A DNA stretch of 6,351 nucleotides, taken from Desulfobacterales bacterium (GTDB lineage: Bacteria; Desulfobacterota; Desulfobacteria; Desulfobacterales; JAUCGF01). A model generated the notes under the pieces. It searched no databases, was not told the DNA's origin, and saw nothing but the letters and a program-made list of their open reading frames with translations. The position numbers and the translations under genes are program-made. Of the stretch, positions 5,986-6,351 are shown piece after piece. Numbering within the stretch: the stretch's first letter is position 1; each line of letters begins with the position of its first letter. Location: contig JAOZRC010000329.1 in the NCBI GenBank assembly GCA_029940345.1, positions 1 to 6,351 of the forward strand, written 5' to 3'.

Positions 5986-6181
5986 AGCCCTGAAAGGGCG
6001 AACTTTTAAAGCCCAGGGCATCGCCCTGGGACCGTTATTATGTGACCATCAGCCCTGAAAGGGCGGGCTAGTGAAAAAAGGCAGTGGAAAGATCGCCAGC
6101 CCGCCCTTTCAGGGCTGATAATACAATATATCCAGACCCAGGGCGATGCCCTGGGCTTTAGTAGTACGCGCTTTCAGCGCT
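5986..6181. repeat. Mirror-symmetric six-hairpin repeat element
   Basis: Six short hairpins are arranged symmetrically about 6083.5. Type H (GCCCT-gaa-AGGGC) lies at 5987-5999 and 6052-6064, with inverted copies at 6103-6115 and 6168-6180. Type K (CCCAGGGC-atc-GCCCTGGG) lies at 6012-6030, with an inverted copy at 6137-6155. Gaps are 12, 21, 38, 21 and 12 bases, identical on both sides. The central arms 6048-6069 and 6098-6119 match perfectly over 22 bases. The fourth H hairpin has GCGCT/AGCGC instead of GCCCT/AGGGC, a paired change that keeps the stem. Similar GCCCTGAAAGGGC and CCCAGGGC repeats are, from memory, common in intergenic DNA of Bacteroidetes and other phyla. It begins 14 bases after the stop of the broken RM gene. 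It is probably a REP/MITE-like element; a structured RNA is possible. Confidence 0.9.
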
Positions 6182-6325
6182 AACCTCACAGGTCGAAATT
6201 TTTCTGCTATTTTGGGAATGCACCCGTCACGGTTTTCATCCAGCATTAGTTTTAAACCTCAATAGAATACCGAAATTATCAAATTATAAATATTTGTGAT
6301 ATAGTCATCGGATTTAGGTTTGTTC
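6182..6325. other. AT-rich upstream region of a gene beyond the window
   Basis: No reading frame of note on either strand. The AT-rich stretch at 6260-6305 sits at the distance where enhancer-binding proteins or IHF would act on the sigma-54 promoter that follows. I could not identify a clear activator palindrome. Confidence 0.4.
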
Positions 6326-6341
6326 TGGCATGATTTTTGCC
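6326..6341 (+). promoter_or_regulatory. Sigma-54 (-24/-12) promoter
   Basis: TGGCATGATTTTTGCC has GG (6327-6328) and GC (6339-6340) separated by exactly ten bases. It matches the TGGCACG-N4-TTGC consensus except for T in place of C in the -24 box. Transcription should begin about 6352, just outside the window, and would need an AAA+ enhancer-binding activator. A short inverted repeat GGTTTG/CAAACC (6317-6322, 6343-6348) brackets the promoter and may be coincidence. Confidence 0.7.
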
Positions 6342-6351
6342 CCAAACCAAT

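Noticed and set aside
5986..6181. CRISPR array
   Set aside because: The repeats are self-complementary, of two types, inverted about a centre, and spaced 12-38 bases apart. They are not direct repeats with uniform unique spacers, and no cas gene is present.

Overview
The window looks like a chromosomal, accessory-leaning piece of a moderate-GC Gram-negative anaerobe. The inferred best guess is a sulfate-reducing or syntrophic member of the Desulfobacterota. Grounds for this are a membrane Na+-pump decarboxylase pair, a cytoplasmic GAF-domain class III cyclase, a consensus-like sigma-54 promoter, and three kinds of intergenic palindromic repeat. No rRNA or tRNA gene is present to confirm it.

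Layout, left to right. Positions 1-50 hold a perfect 18-bp inverted repeat downstream of a minus-strand pair. That pair is the beta (oadB-like, 83-1216) and gamma (oadG-like, 1249-1674, true start a GTG) subunits of a sodium-translocating decarboxylase. No alpha carboxyltransferase or biotin-carrier gene lies inside the window. Upstream (1675-2071) are a possible 34-codon small ORF with a very strong ribosome binding site and a nested palindrome of about 120 bp. The edge of that palindrome supplies the last base of the stop codon of the next minus-strand gene, a HAD-IIB phosphatase (2072-2872).

The 117-bp gap at 2873-2989 is a divergent control region. The HAD gene and a rightward 592-residue GAF/adenylate cyclase gene (2990-4768) appear to use promoters whose -10 boxes overlap, and an 18-bp-offset direct repeat covers one -10 and the opposing -35. 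The cyclase keeps all six catalytic and substrate residues of class III enzymes, so cAMP production is the likely output.

The right third holds the decayed 5' end of a large Type IIG/ISP-like restriction-modification gene (4976-5971). It has two compensating single-base frameshifts, keeps its PD-(D/E)XK nuclease motif, and ends before the methyltransferase domain. Immediately after it is a six-hairpin element (5986-6181) with exact mirror spacing and one compensatory base-pair change. The window closes with a -24/-12 (sigma-54) promoter firing right into a gene outside the window.

The genes do not form one obvious pathway. The left half is energy metabolism (Na+ extrusion coupled to decarboxylation), the middle is second-messenger signalling divergent from a phosphatase, and the right is a dead defence gene among repeats.
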